In this document: in pieces, positions 32,601 through 46,074 of the stretch
Layout: every line of letters starts with the position of its first letter
Position numbering within the stretch: the first letter of the stretch is position 1
Assembly: GCF_014805625.2 (NCBI RefSeq)
Contig: NW_023998440.1
Location: 1,107,762 to 1,171,761 of the forward strand
Length of the DNA: 64,000 nt
Direction of reading: 5' to 3'
Origin: Glossina fuscipes
Taxonomy: Eukaryota; Arthropoda; Insecta; Diptera; Glossinidae
The notes under the pieces: generated by a model
Database searches by the model: none
What the model was told of the DNA's origin: nothing
What the model saw: the letters and a program-made list of their open reading frames with translations, nothing else
Program-made: the position numbers and the translations under genes

Positions 32601-34764
32601 TGTAGACTTTTGTACGCAGGGAAAGTAAATGAGGGAAGTGGAGCACTGTGTACCTTGAACTTCAAAGTGGAACCAGTGCGAAAGATCATTGTGGCTAAAT
32701 CTCTTGCCTTGGGTATGCATATATCTCAGCAAAGCACAGCCAACATTACACTGATATCCATAAGTGGCAAGAGTGTGGTTGGCCCCTTCACATCATGCAA
32801 TCGAGAGCCTTCAAGCACGGATTATAAGGTGCATTAATAATTGCTTACTTGTTTTATCCGCTAATCACTTTTATTTAAGTATAAGCGCCATTCCTAGGTC
32901 AATTTTAGCGACCGTGAACGTTTGAACAAGAGACTGTGTTTAACTCAATTAAAGGACAGGTGTATGATTTCATTAGTGCCCGGACTATGGATACGGAATC
33001 CTAATCGAGAATATACACACAATTTGAATGGATATTTTCATGCGTTGTAGGCGCAAGACGGAATCTAGCATACCTTACTGTTGGATCCTGACTAGATAAA
33101 ATTTTAGAAATATAATAGAGAAACCTTTTGAGAATAACCCTTCATTAGCAGAGCAGAGCGTTGGATTTTACATTAGCCCGTTTACGTTTGTATTCGAGGT
33201 TTGTAAAAGTGACGAAACGATAAGAATACAGCAATTAATGTCTTAAACAGCATTTCTTATGCGTAATTGACCATTAGCCATATTTTGGAATCGTATGTGC
33301 CATATATTCATATCTTTACGTATATATTTTATGAAATGACGCGACAGATTTTCAAGCATTGGCCAACTTCTTACATTTTCCGAGAAGATGGTATCTTCGT
33401 ACGTTAAAAACAAAGTAGTACCTTAATAGTGCCCGGTTGTGTGAAATTTTTTATAGAATTGAGAGATAGATGTATGACTGGTAAATGCTATTAGATTAGA
33501 TAAAATTAAAAACTAATAAATATCTTATTGACAACCTTTGATCAAGTATAGTGTTTTTCCATTACATTCACGTTTTTTCTTTCTTTTTCTCCTTCATTCT
33601 GACATCTACTTTTGTCCAATTTTTTCTTCTTTGAATTGAGCATTTGCTACCACCAAGGAGATAGAATCCAGAAACTAATAATGCTCTACGTATTTCTTGA
33701 CCGCTGCAAATTCTTCCCTTGGATTGATCAGAGTCAATGCTGGACTTCCTTTCGTTTGGGATATTTATCTTCCACAGTATGTATTGGATTTTCTATTACC
33801 TTCGCTTACTCCCTCTTATTGGGCGCTTGTTTTTTCTACCAAAATATCAAAGCGGATTGTGCGTTAAGGCTATACAGCTTTGACGGAATGTATCCATAGC
33901 GTTCCTAATAGATAAATTACTATTGCGATTGTAGGGTAATCTGACTGAATTGCAATAACAACCTCACTTAAGAATGTGATGCAAATTTCATTAAAATTCA
34001 TGAGCAAGTCGTGTATTTTTGAGTAGGTGTTCACTAAGCAAGATTCCCTGTGATTTTAAAGTCTTTGCAAAGTGAAAATCGTTGTTTTTTAATTTTTTGC
34101 TTTTTTTATAACTTCAAGGTTTTGGCCAATTTTAAAGCTTTTATGTCTCAACAATTTCGGTAGATTATTATAAAAATATAAAACAAGATCAAACCTAAGA
34201 AAAAAAAAAAAAAAAACACAAAAGACGCAAAGTTGTTTTATCGCAATTCCTGTTATGTATTCAAAAATGCATTTATCTGTAAGGTGGTCTGCAAAGTCAA
34301 TGCGAAACAGTGGGCATACTCGTTTAAAATTTCAATGGAAAAGCGGTTCATCAAAAGATATTCAAACTAGACTCTCTATGAATTTTCGAAGAAGTTTAAA
34401 AAAGACTTTCATCGCTGATGCATGAAAAAACGAAAAAACATGACAATTTACTCAATTAAGAAAAAGCTTTAAGTTTTTCTTGAAATTATATTTAAACATT
34501 ATTTCATGAAGAAGAAGAGGTGCAGTGGCTTCTCACATCTTCGCCAGTTAAATTTGGAATTTATTTTATTTTCTGTTCAAAGTAAAAAAAGAAGTTAAAA
34601 TACCTGAAATGACGGCTTTTCCCTGTACCTCTCAGGTAAGTTTTACCATCAAAAAACTTGTTAGTGTAAATAAATCGTTACTGCTTAGAAAAGTGCGGAA
34701 TATGTATTAAGGCATGCATTGATGCTATTGCTGTTGTTAATTTCCTAAAATTAGGTGGGAAAGC
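29651..34764. other. Gene-free stretch
   Basis: No exon recognised. Near 30,235-30,300 a segment with CAGAAGATCTTCAGATGGCG is shared with 36,195-36,245. Poly(T) occurs at 31,206-31,226 and poly(A) at 34,200-34,216. Open frames of 70-95 codons (for example 32,610-32,837 and 33,612-33,899) look like chance. Confidence 0.4.
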
Positions 34765-34975
34765 CTGTATTCATATTATTATTATTATTATTGCTATCAC
34801 TAATTTAGCCAGAGAGATATTTTTTAAGGTTAATGTCTTTAAAGCGCTAGCATTGCAGACTGTCTGCTTTATTGAAAACTCTACAGTACTTGAGATTTTA
34901 ATCTGGGACTATTGAGTTTTTAGTCTAGAGCCTTTGCTTATTCGACCACTCAAGCCGATAGACGAATTCAATTCA
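34765..34975 (-). mobile_element. SINE family B, copy 2, with (ATT)n tail
   Basis: Minus strand: CGGCTTGAGTGGTCGA (A-box-like), CCAGATTAAAATCTCAAG (decayed B box), TACTGTAGAGTTTTCAATAA, GCAATGCTAGCGCTTTAAAG, ATCTCTCTGGCTAAAT, then (AAT)n at the 3' end (34,773-34,793 on the plus strand). Head, body and tail are all visible. Confidence 0.75.
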
Positions 34976-36604
34976 GCAAACACTCTATACAGGTGTATCC
35001 CGCTTAATGGAGTGTTTGAAAAGCGGGGTATCGATATAACCCGGTACACATTGCATTAATTTACATTATTTTAACTTATGTTATAACGCAGTCTCGATAC
35101 GATTTGGAGACAATACTTTATATCTTTTTTTTTATTTATATTACATTAAATTTAAATTATTTCGGTCTACCTGATATTCAGGTTTAAATAGAAGAGTTTT
35201 CCATAACACCAAGTCGATCGAAGACGGCGGCATTTTGCCGTGTTAAGCAGTGTTCTACCACGTATATATATTAATTAATTATTTTCTGTTGCTAATGTTA
35301 TCCAATTTCTTAAATATAAGGAACTTTTCTCACAGGAAATTCAAGAAATTTAGCTGCACAAGCGTTTTCAGCCACTTGTTTGTATTCAATTTATTTGCTA
35401 TACTGAACTTTATATACCGACCATGGAAGAGGAGGAGTGTACTCATTTTGCCAGAAGATTTGCAACACCCACAAGCAAACTTCAAAGTAAAAATATTCTT
35501 GACCAGCCCAAAATGCTAAACCGGTATAAGCCTGTCTGCCTGTCAGTCGGTGTGGGTGTGTAATATCTGTTATAAGCATTCTCCTGGCCGTAAATTCACA
35601 GAAAGACTGGAACAGTGCACATACATTCAAAATAAACTAAATCTGTGTCTGTGTTAGATATTCATTCACAAAAATTAAGGTATTTCCGTCATGTTGGACA
35701 AAAGAATTGGAAAATGGTCTAAATCGGGCAAAGGATGGGCCAGTAATGTAGCATAAACTGGGAACGTCTTTGCGTTCCGTATTCTTCGCTTGTTTTAATA
35801 CAAGACAAAAACGGCCGCTCCTATTCTACAAAAATAAAACAAAAAGAATCGACCACGCCCACCCAATATTGCAAAGTAAGCAAATTTAGTTTTTCTTTTT
35901 GTTTTTTCAGCCTTTTCTATGATAATGGTGCTGGGAATAAAAGATTCGCTCATAGACCATATTGTCTTCTTACCTGTTTTTTCTTCTGTGAAAAACCTTT
36001 TGATGTTATGTAAAAATCAATAGTAATCAGGCCGTTAGTGATGTCCAGCCCACTTTTTTTATTTAGAGTTTGTCTACTTACTGTTGTTGGAGACTCGGAT
36101 ATCTACTTCTTTAGATAAACATACGTGTTACATTTAGGTTATATTGTGGATTTCACTCATTCAATCATCACAGCCCTCGTCCGAAATACTTTTCTTGTCC
36201 GACGTTTAGTTATTGTAGAAACCGCAGAAGATCTTCAGTGATGGCGAAATTATTCTGCTAGAAAAAGCAGTGCAAAGTTCTCCCTCAAAATGGCATATAT
36301 TTAACTATAACGCCTTTCGAATATATCAAAGGCGTGGTTAAATGAAACATCTCCATTTTCGACAAACAGGTTCTACTTTAAAAAAGGAGAAGAGAGAATC
36401 TACGAGAAAGTATTCGTTCTTCTTTCGAAAATATTCGTCGAAAACACGTAATTGGATCATTCAGATGAGAGTTCAGCAGTCTCGGTAAGCGTGCAAAAAA
36501 GAAAAAAGAATTATTTAATTTCATGTTTAAAGTTAGTAAAAGTACTTAATGCAATATCTGGTACGCAGTTTTGAACATGACTTTAACAAAACGCTTAACA
36601 AAGA
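34976..36604. other. Gene-free stretch
   Basis: No coding sequence recognised. Near 35,515-35,560 is a CTGTCTGCCTGTCAGTCGG segment like the GACAGAC-rich part of repeat D on the other strand. Confidence 0.4.
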
Positions 36605-36790
36605 CTTACTAAGCAGAGGTCTTCGGCTAACAACTCGACGCCCGGGAATTAAAGGCTCAAGTTCTGTAAGGTTTTCAATAGCCTCCGATAGCCTTAGATG
36701 CTAGTGCTGTAAGACTTTAGGCTTAGACTTTATTTCTTTTTTTGGCTTAGTTCTACTAATAATAAAACTAATAATAAAAACCTTAAGAAA
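36605..36790 (+). mobile_element. SINE family B, copy 3
   Basis: Plus strand: CGGCTAACAACTCGACGCCC, GGGAATTAAAGGCTCAAG, TTCTGTAAGGTTTTCAATAG, CCTTAGATGCTAGTGCTG, TAAGACTTTAGGCTTAGACT, TTGGCTTAGTT, then an ACTAATAATAAAACTAATAA tail. It aligns block by block with the copies at 29.5 and 34.8 kb, in opposite orientation. Confidence 0.72.
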
Positions 36791-37985
36791 AACATTCTTT
36801 TCCATTCTTAAGCTCCTCAACCACTGTATAGGCCACAATATTTTAATTCTTATACAGGCATTCTCACCTTCAGTTTATTTTTCCCATTAAAGTGTGTTCG
36901 AATATATGAAAGATTTGTCGTGTTGTTGTCTTCGTTTTTGTTTTTCTTTTTTTCTTTTGTTTTCATTTTCTCCTCTTTCTCCTGCTTATCGTAAACATTG
37001 TCAAACAGTTAAAGGTGTAACCGTAAACAACGTATTGTCCAGCAATAGGCTTTTTAATACGCATAGCCCTTCGTCTTCGTGATTACTTAAGTTAAAGCTT
37101 TCCAATTTTGATTTAATCTGCGAAACCAGTTATTGCAGACCAAGTCAAGTCAATCTTATCTGCACTTGTTTGCTGCGCAGGCGAACATATGAAATGCCGG
37201 CTCGTGAAATATGCATACGTTCAATATTTTAATGCGTTCATAGCTTAATAATTTGTGTTTTTTTTTTTTACTATTTTACTGTTCTTGTCTTTCTTTTAAT
37301 ATTAACATTTATAGCAAAGCAATCGGTTATCTGATAATAAGTAGTAGAAAACGGTTCATAGAGGTGAATATAAGCCTATTACAAGGTACATAATTCAACT
37401 TATTAAACGGGTACAGTGTCGCGTGAGGAGAAGCAAAAATAATCACTTAATTCGTTATCGATAGTAATTGTATAAATAATTTATAAAACGTTGACACTCA
37501 TTCCGAATTGTCAATGAGAATGGAAAACTTTAATTTTAGTGAATAACTTTTAACAAGAAATTATAATTTAAATAAGATTTTTTGAGTAAATCAATAGTAA
37601 AGCGGATAATAATCGAGGTATATCTTTTTGAAATTTGAAACTAACGAGTTTGTGATTACTTACTGTAAACAGCGAACTTTGCTGTAATTGCGCTTACGAC
37701 GTTAGACGAGAAGGAGCTCGTGCAAGGTCGTTTTGACAATAATCTCTACGGTCCTGTCCATGAGGTTTATTTGCTGCAAGAAATTGAATCAGCTTTCACT
37801 TCTGCCGCTTAAATTTTATGATTTAATGTTTCGAATGGCAAAAGGGAGGACCAATTTTATACTTATTACCTTTACCAAGGTCGTAATGTTGTTAAGTCAT
37901 TTACGTTAGCAGATTATCTCCCGGAAGAAGTTCGCGCCGTAGGAGTTCATTGAACTCCTAAGTTCCACCTTTGACGAGGAACACC
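36791..37985. other. Gene-free stretch
   Basis: No coding sequence recognised. Confidence 0.4.
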
Positions 37986-38235
37986 TTATGCAGCTCTCTT
38001 CCCACTCCTTCTCGCTTTCTCTCTCTCTCTACTTCCGCCCTCTCTCAACTCTCTTTCCATCTCATTTCATTCTTTCTATCTCTTTCTTTCTCCCTCTCAC
38101 TATCTCTCGCCTTCCGTCTCTCTCTCCCCTCTCCACTTTTCTCCATCGCATGCTTCTCCACACAAAATTATCGTTGCTTTCGCTTTCATAAAATTTATTG
38201 GTCCTTATAGAATAGAAACTAATTTGGTCTGCACA
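37986..38235 (+). repeat. Dispersed repeat E, copy 1, with CT-rich tract
   Basis: A pyrimidine tract of about 150 bases (CTCT and TTCT runs, 37,990-38,150) is followed by CGCTTTCATAAAATTTATTG then GTCCTTATAGAA. The copy at 46,075-46,400 has a similar tract and AGCTTTCATAAAGTTTATTG then GTACTTGTAAAG. Serine/leucine-rich open frames across the tract are artefacts of CT repeats. Confidence 0.5.
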
Positions 38236-41200
38236 AAAGCTTTTTTAATCCCAATCCTTTAGCGCTTTTCCATTCATGCTTGCATTTGACTAAATGTAAT
38301 AGATATCTCAGGGAAATAATTTTTCTTTTGTGAAATGCGAAAAAACGGAGGGTACAACGTTGGAACAGTACTTTGAGTGTACCAGTCGATTATCATTGAA
38401 ACAAAGGCAAGAAAACTTTCATTATTTAGGGGCAATCCTTTGAAAATCGGTTTTAACGCAACGCGTTTTCAGTAACAGTTATTGTCAATCAGAATCCTAC
38501 AAATAGAACTAGGAGATGTGTTCTCTGGAGTCAACCCTGTAAGGCTTTTACAATGATTTTAGGTTCGTCAGTTTATTGATCTTGTCGAGGATATGTCAGA
38601 ACTAGAAAATGGCACAACAGGAGTTCCTTAACTCTCAGAGATACGATAGCAGCGGCTGTTAACGCCCTGTCAACCCGTGTAGTGTGAGTAACTTGCCGAG
38701 AAAGCATTTTGACCAATCTAACTTTTACTCGGGTCTTTAGAATGATAAACACCAGATATTGCTCTTTGTTGACGTAATAAAAAGTCTGCTCGAAAGACTT
38801 TGCAACCCATTTGAGGGCAATTGTTTCAAACCGATTTACTGACCGCGCCAATAAATCAGAAAGAAATCGAACAACTTTTAATCCAAGGTTTTCAAATGTG
38901 TTAATGAATATTAAAGCGAAAAATTTGAGTTTAATATTAGTTATGCGCTAAAAATTATTTGTAAAAGTTACGGTTAACAGAATTGTGCTTTTCTTAAAAT
39001 TGGTCAAGTGTGCTTTAATGTACAATCTTCCCTGAACACGACTAAGTATTCTCTAATGACTATTAGAAAATCAATAATTAATAGAAGGGGGAAAATGTTA
39101 ACAGCACTTAGGTGTGTTAAAGATTTTTTACCATCCAAGCTATTACGACATCGAGACGTGATTTTAGTGAAAAGAAAATTTACATTTCGAAAATCTCCTC
39201 TTAAAACACTGACACCTTACTCTTAATGTGTTCAAGAACTAGAAGAGCCCAATTTAAAAATTTTCCCTAAACTTATGAACAAGCGTATAAAAGACTTTAA
39301 TTCCGTCTCTTTTCTAGATCCGCACAGTATAATGTTTGCAACTTCACCAGACTTATGGTATTATGGCATCTTAATAAAAAATATTGTTTTTTTTTTTGAA
39401 TTTTTTCTTCCTATCATTCGCTTTATACCATCATGCGACATTAATAACAACATCTGTAATAACAAAATTTATCATTTTGTTGAAATGAATGCATTTTTCA
39501 AAATAAAATATTTTAGTGTTGAGTTGTTTTAGCAGTAAGGATAACATTAATTTTAAACATTTCATGTGAATGAGAAACTAACAACCAATCATCAAATGAC
39601 AAGAAATATTTTATATTTAAGCACTCAGAGACCAGAACGAACTTAAGGGACAAATATAGCGAATGCAAGAAAATCATATGCCTTTGCTTTTGGCTTTTTT
39701 TTCTTTTGTTTTTTGAAATTTCTCAATTTGAGCCACGCAAACCGACATAGTATGCCTGCCGTGAGCCAGCCAAAAAGTTGGTTTATCAGGCAAACTGTCA
39801 TAAGTCAAACATGAAATTTGAAACTTCTGTCTGACATATTCATGAATTACAACCAACGAAATTCAAAACACACGAAACCGCTACGACACAACAAGCGAAA
39901 AAACAAGAAATGAAAAGAATAATGGATTTGATTTGTAAGGAGTCCACAAACTCGATATCTAAGGATATAAACAGTTAAGAGCGGGGGGAAAGAAAGACTT
40001 TCTGACTTTATGTAAAAGAATTCTTAAACTTTGGTAAGATTTCTTAAGATATGAAACGTCTCCTATCCCATAGAATTGATAGCCTTCGTCGTATAAAGAC
40101 CACATGAAGTCTTCTCATTCTTGTATATTTCTCCTTAATGTATGGGACACTACACACCATGGGGTTTCTAATCAACAAATTCTCATCATTATTGTCATTA
40201 TTATTATCGCGCTGTTGTCTCATGTCTCAAAACGATTGCTAAAGGTAACTAAAGATTTGGTATATCGTATTTATATTAATTATTAATGAAAAAAAGACAA
40301 TATCTTAAGGATATATAAAGAATGTTATTTAAAATTTGCAAATTTGTTAGCAGATTCGTCGTTGAAAACTATGGAAGGCTGAAAGGTAAGAAAAGGTCAC
40401 AAATTAAAGGCATCAAGTTAACATTAAACTACTCGTAGGTAGTAATAAAAGTGTAATGTTGCGAATAGGATGCATTTGCTATCAATGTTGCGTCTAAACA
40501 TTGTCAGATACAAATACACCGTTATTATGAGAGAATTCTGCAGAAGACGAAGCAAATAGCGGTACAATGGGGTGCGAGCCATAGGGATGAGGAATCAGAA
40601 CTTTTCCACCGATCTGATTCAATTACGAGCACTTAATGGGAAGTGGAATCAACCGTCTGGAGCAGGAGAATGGAGCCGAAGATGCACGTTTGCATTCGCC
40701 AGCGAACATCTCAATGCGGAACTTGCTATCGTTTGTGCAGCGTCATTTTTCTTGCACCACCGTCTTCTTCGCACATTAACATTGTTTGTGGTCACCTTTT
40801 CCTCATCCCCCTTTAGTCTTTTTAAAAACGGGAGGATTTCGGTTCACTTCAGTGTTCGACTACTATTACATTTCTCACCGCTGGTACGTTGGATACCGCG
40901 GTACAAAATTTTCAAGGTTCTTTTTATATTCACTTTCATTATGGGCTGACCTTCTTCAACATTTAAATCCATTGAACCATATCCATACCAACTATTTGTC
41001 GACCAGCGAAGGCCGCATTCGTTTGCCTGCTAGCGATTCCGATTAGTCTCTTCACAACAAAGACAATGAATCGTTTTGAAACCTTCCAAAGCTTTACCAT
41101 CTAAGCTGAAGTATTATCGTAAAGTTAACATTCAAAACGTTGCTACTTTCGACTAAACAATACCACCAAGACGCTTTAATATGCCTTCAGGCGGTTAATG

Positions 41201-42492
41201 CTATCAAAGTCACGGGCTGGTGTTGGGAGAAATGTTATGAACTTAACACGTTGCCTAATGTGCGTACAAGAATGAAAAAATAGACAGCCATCATGGAACA
41301 TAGTCTGGAAAAATATGTTTAGAGCGAAAAGCTAAAATCGGGCCATCGAATTGCAAACCAGTAAATTGTAAGAATTTCTTCTGCATATTTTAATGTAGGC
41401 AGTGCGTCATCGCAATGCACGCTTTTAAACAAACGAAAGCACTGCAGTGCGCCGCAGGCCTTCATTAAATACATTATATCACATTGTTTAATGCTGTTAT
41501 TCGTACATTGTCGACTTTTCCAAATAAGACGTTATGTGGGAAGTGATTCGAACCAAACCATATTAAGCAGGGCTTGGCCTTGTGCCAAAACACATCGGTG
41601 TCATTAAGATATGGTGACGCAGAAATCGATTCTGAATAGATCGCTTTAATCAAAGATTAGTCTACTTAAGGTGCTGCTGCCCTTCTATCACAAATGGTGT
41701 AGGGTGCAATGAAATTGAGTTTCAGTTTTTATGCTTGCTAATAAGGCACAGCTCATACTGATTTCGGCCGGTTGTTGGCCATGTATAGATGTTACTTATA
41801 TCATAAAATGTGCTCTTCTATCTTCAGATCTCACTCATAGTTAAGACAAAGGATCATCTAAGATTTCTTCTTGCAGAGGCAACGCGTAAGTGTTTTGATT
41901 TAATAGTTTTCAAAAATCAAAATAGCAAAATAGTTACAATTTTACAGAACATTAAGTTCAAGTGCACTTAATTATTGCATTCATGCATTAATTATTGTTT
42001 AAAAAATATTTCAATTTTATCGTTTCAGACATAATTCCTATGCGGTTTTAAGTTATCGTTTATCTGTCTGCATATATTTGTAAAAGTTATTATTCTTTTA
42101 TACATATATGCATATATATGTGTATATATATATATATTGTTTGGTTTACTTGTTGTCATTTAAGACATGGGTTGCGGTCTCCTGTGCATTTTGACACACG
42201 GTATCCAACTGTTAACATTTATCGTTAAACATGAAAACAATTTTCGAGCTTCTTTTCAAACTGAGAGCGTAAAGTCAGCAAAAAAAAAAAAAAAAAAAAA
42301 AAACTTCTGTGGTTGCTCGGTTGGTTGATGTTAACTGTCTACAAGAGCACATTAACATAAATCATTTTTAAGAACTTTTTTTTCTTCTTTTTTTTTCGTT
42401 TCCTTTAACTTTTAGCATTAATTTTTTATGATTATTATATACGCCAAATTTTTACTCAAAAAAGAGATAGAAGGAAGAGGATAAAGCACGAC

Positions 42493-42531
<39 letters not shown>

Positions 42532-43419
42532 GAGTGAGTAAGAGAGATGACGCAGAGGCGCAAGAGGATTTTTGAAATATTTTGTAATCCAAATGCTATT
42601 TTAAAGTGTTAGGGTTCGTTTTTATGTCTTGTAATAAAAACATTTTTTCATATGGAGACGATTTAAATACTAATAGACTTTTGTGTTTCGTCTTAAAAAT
42701 CGTAGTCGTTTTCTAGGTAGCATTTTAAAGAAATTACTATAAAAAATGCTTTTTTGTTTATGGCCGAGGTAAGTTCTCTAATGTGTATGCTAATAAAACG
42801 CTTTGAAGCCTTTTCTCGGAAAGTTAGTGTTGTGTTATCGCCCAGCTCTGGCTTAATCACATAAATCATATCAGTTGCATTTTCAGGCCCTTAAAAAAAA
42901 TTACTTTTCATTTTCATTCAAATTTCTGTTTTGACATTTAATTGTATTTCGTTTTTGTTTAAAAACATAAACTAAGGCCCCCTTCATAAGATTTAATTTA
43001 TGACGTGTTGAGGATATGGTGTCTTTTTTCTTATTTGCTAATGTTTGCCAGGATAGGATTAAAGAACGACGACAAAAATAATGAAAAGCTTTGAAACCTT
43101 TATTAGGAAAAAAAAAAAAAAAAATGTGACTTGAAATCTTTTCTTCGTAATATTTACAAGACTTAGCTTATCTCGCCACACGAATATATATAAAAAGTTC
43201 TTTTCAAAAGTAAGCTTTTATTACAATAAACTAGAAACTGGAAAATAAATCACAGAATCACTTTTAAGTGATTATACGAAAACCTTAGGCCCTTAATAGC
43301 TTAATGTATGAGATACTGAGAAATGTTGTCGAAGTGCCGAAAACTTTTCTATATAGTCGCACATATATTTTTAATATGACCAATCATCACTCAGGTTATG
43401 ACTCCTGGTAGTGAAAGAA
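38236..43419. other. Gene-free stretch with simple repeats
   Basis: The 125-codon frame at 40,572-40,949 has no recognisable domain and no splice context. The 92-codon minus frame at 38,573-38,851 has a faint RNase-H-like phrase only. Simple repeats: TA-rich at 42,110-42,138, poly(A) at 42,280-42,303 and 43,108-43,124, and (GA)n at 42,491-42,534. Confidence 0.4.
42491..42534. repeat. (GA)n microsatellite
   Basis: AGAG repeats with two ACAG interruptions, seen directly. Confidence 0.95.
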
Positions 43420-43610
43420 GTTGTGAAAGAGAAGGATATAAGAAGATGGTCGCAGCCTAATGGCTGCTGCGTAACTGTTGTGTCCTAATCGGTTGAGCGT
43501 AATTGCTATAGCTGTGACCAAACGTAGTCAAGACGTGCTGAGATTTTAACCGGCGAATATCAGCTTGATAGCCGGAGGTCCTGGCTACTCGACTACATGG
43601 CCACCCATTC
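43420..43610 (-). mobile_element. tRNA-derived SINE, family A, copy 6
   Basis: Minus strand: TAGTCGAGTAGCCAGGACC (A box), GCCGGTTAAAATCTCAGC (B box), GCTATAGCAATTACGCTCAA, CCGATTAGGAC, GCCATTAGGCTGCGACCATC, then TTCTTATATCCTTCTC. The tail matches the next copy 550 bp away in the same orientation. Confidence 0.7.
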
Positions 43611-43964
43611 TTAACTTGTTGAACGTATTGACCTACGCGTATGGCGTTGTTATGCTGCTAAGCTTGTTTTCGCATCTTGTTTTCTTGCTTTCATCCTAGA
43701 GTTCGTAATTTTTGAGATATTTATTTTGATGAGATCTTATGCGATGACGCTTTGTTGATCTAAGAATGCATTCTAACGGCAATGGTTCGGATCTATATTT
43801 TTCGGTCACTTTCTACATGTCACCTTATTCGAAAAGTTTTTATATGGATAACAGTAGGGTATTTTACGTTCATTATGTAGCCCCAAAGAATATAGATATA
43901 CTTATTTACCACTCTTTGAAAACCTTGATAAAGGCAAAGGAAAGTTTGCGCAGTTTCTTGTTTG

Positions 43965-44210
43965 TTTCATTCATTAGTGCACCGTGGTGGCGGTCAGAAA
44001 GAAGCGACGGAAGGGAAAGACATAGGAAGATGGCCGCAGTCTAATAGATGTATGGCAAATCAATGTGTGTTTTGCCTTTAACGCAACCAAGCGCTGGTTA
44101 TATCTACGATCAAAGTAAAACTACGTAACGCATTTAAAATTTGAGCCCTCGAGCACTGACTTGGTAGTCCCGAATCTTGCCTTATAGGCTACTCACGCAG
44201 TGCCTCTGGG
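43965..44210 (-). mobile_element. tRNA-derived SINE, family A, copy 7
   Basis: Minus strand: TGCGTGAGTAGCC (A box), ACTACCAAGTCAGTGCTCGA, GGGCTCAAATTTTAAATGCG (B box), CTTTGATCGTAGATA, CTATTAGACTGCGGCCATCT, TCTTTCCCTTCCGTCGCTTC, TTTCTGACCGCCACC. The most complete tail of the family. Confidence 0.7.
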
Positions 44211-46074
44211 AAAATGTTTTATTTTCCACTCTACCAACCGTCACATATATCCGACACAGCGGTTTTTTTCCACAAAACGACATCACAAATGTATGTATGT
44301 ACGTGTTTTTGGGCAATTTACATATTAAAGAGATAAAAAAGGCTATGTAAAGTTATGAAATGCACAGGCATGAAAATAACGTGGGTATCAGTTTAGAAGA
44401 ACGTTTACTTTCTACTTAAATATATGCTAATCTGGATCAATCGATGTCTTTTCATCGCAAAAAAACCTTGAGTTGTGGTGGATGTTTTATTGGAAGCAAA
44501 TGGATTACGCGTCCACTTTTCACTCTTTTAAGGATCTCACCTCGTTGATTTCTTTTAATGGTTCATTTTTCAAAGTCTTCGCCCTAGGCTGCTTTTTACA
44601 AGCGAACGACAAAAAACAATGAAAGATGACTTGTCTGGTTCAAGCGAATTGCTAAGAGAAAGTATTGCCTGATTTCGTGGCAACCGCCTTTTTGATCGTG
44701 CAGAAATATTTACTGTACTGCAGCGTATTGCAGTCTAAATCAAAAGAGTGTGCAAAATTTAGACGTGAGTGGATACACTGTAGTATCTAAAGTAGCGATT
44801 GAGAGATTCCACGTTGATAGAAGAGAAAATTAAATAAAAGCTTATAATTGCATATCGTGCTGTTTGCTACATTTACGGCGATCGTGAAAATAACAAAATT
44901 AATACTTGTATAAAAAATACCGAATCCAAATTTGATAAAAAGTCATACGCACCATGACGAGAGAAGACAGTTACAAGTCCTTATGCAGAGAGCTGCCTTC
45001 AATCTTAATTTTAATGCCAAAAATCGCAAAAAAAGGTTATTACTAGTAAGTAAGATGCATTTTGTGTGTAAAGTTATTGAAAGAATGCGAAATAGAAACT
45101 GTATTAGAAACGAACTCAGATAAAGCTACTTCAGATGTCCGACAATCCTTTTTTCAATATCATGCGAATATATACATCACGAAAACCCTACATGTATCTA
45201 AACAATGTATGCATAAAACACTAAGTTAGTTACAACAAATTTTACAGAAATTATTTCTATAATTATTTCCTCAAATGTTCTCTAAAATTTTTCATATTAT
45301 AATAAGCGTTGTACTTGTACTGCGATTGGCTCATAGGTGGGATTTTCGTACAGACAATCGTATGATCTTCCAACACGAATATAAAAATGGGCTATGCTTG
45401 TGATTTCACGCCCGTCATTTTACGCCCGTCATATCACAAACAACAAATACAACAAATGCGTATAAGCATATTACAAAGAAGTACCTTCTGATAGATGGGA
45501 TGAAACGCCGATTATTTTTCGATTCTAGATCATCTGCGGGAGTAGGTGGGTCCAAAGTTTCTTCAAGCTGGTATGCACCGTTTACTTAACAACTTTCTTG
45601 GTAAACGGGTCCTATTAAAGCTCGAAACGTTTCGAAGTATTTTTTAATTTATAATTCTTAGTATTCGCGTTTAATTTTATTTAATTAATGCTTATACCTC
45701 ATTTAATCTCTAATAGAGTTGAAAATTTGAAGCTCTTTATGGTCAGCTTCATTGAACTTAATTAAGTTTTCTCTGCTGCAACGCCACTGTGTTCACAAAT
45801 ACAAACCCTACTCTCACTACTCCACCGATCAAATTGTAATCGGCTTCAAAGCAAACGGGTGGTCCAAAAACTGGCCATAATAATAAAATGAGAACATGTT
45901 TGTCACAATCAGGCAAATTTCGCTTAACATATACATGTCTAAATGAGACTTCGTGATTTAATTCCGTGACGATCCTTATTTTAATAAAGTTACTCCTGTC
46001 TCAGGAAATAAGTGAGTCAAGTATTTTGGCGACACTGTACTTATTAGCTGAGTAGCTTGATCCAATAACACCCA
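44211..46074. other. Gene-free stretch
   Basis: No coding sequence recognised. Confidence 0.4.

Noticed and set aside
33612..33899. 95-codon hydrophobic frame
   Set aside because: Composition follows T-rich DNA; no known membrane-protein pattern.
37971..38210. Serine/leucine-rich frames
   Set aside because: Translation of a CT-rich simple tract.
38573..38851. Minus-strand frame with a phrase like ETIALKWVAKSFEQ, reminiscent of retrotransposon RNase H
   Set aside because: Only one short resemblance, with no TDH or other RNase H motifs after it; too weak to annotate.
40572..40949. 125-codon plus-strand frame
   Set aside because: No recognisable domain, no signal peptide, no splice or promoter context; fits a chance frame.
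41530..41560. GATTCGAACC, a possible tRNA B box on the minus strand
   Set aside because: No A box at the right distance and no foldable arms.
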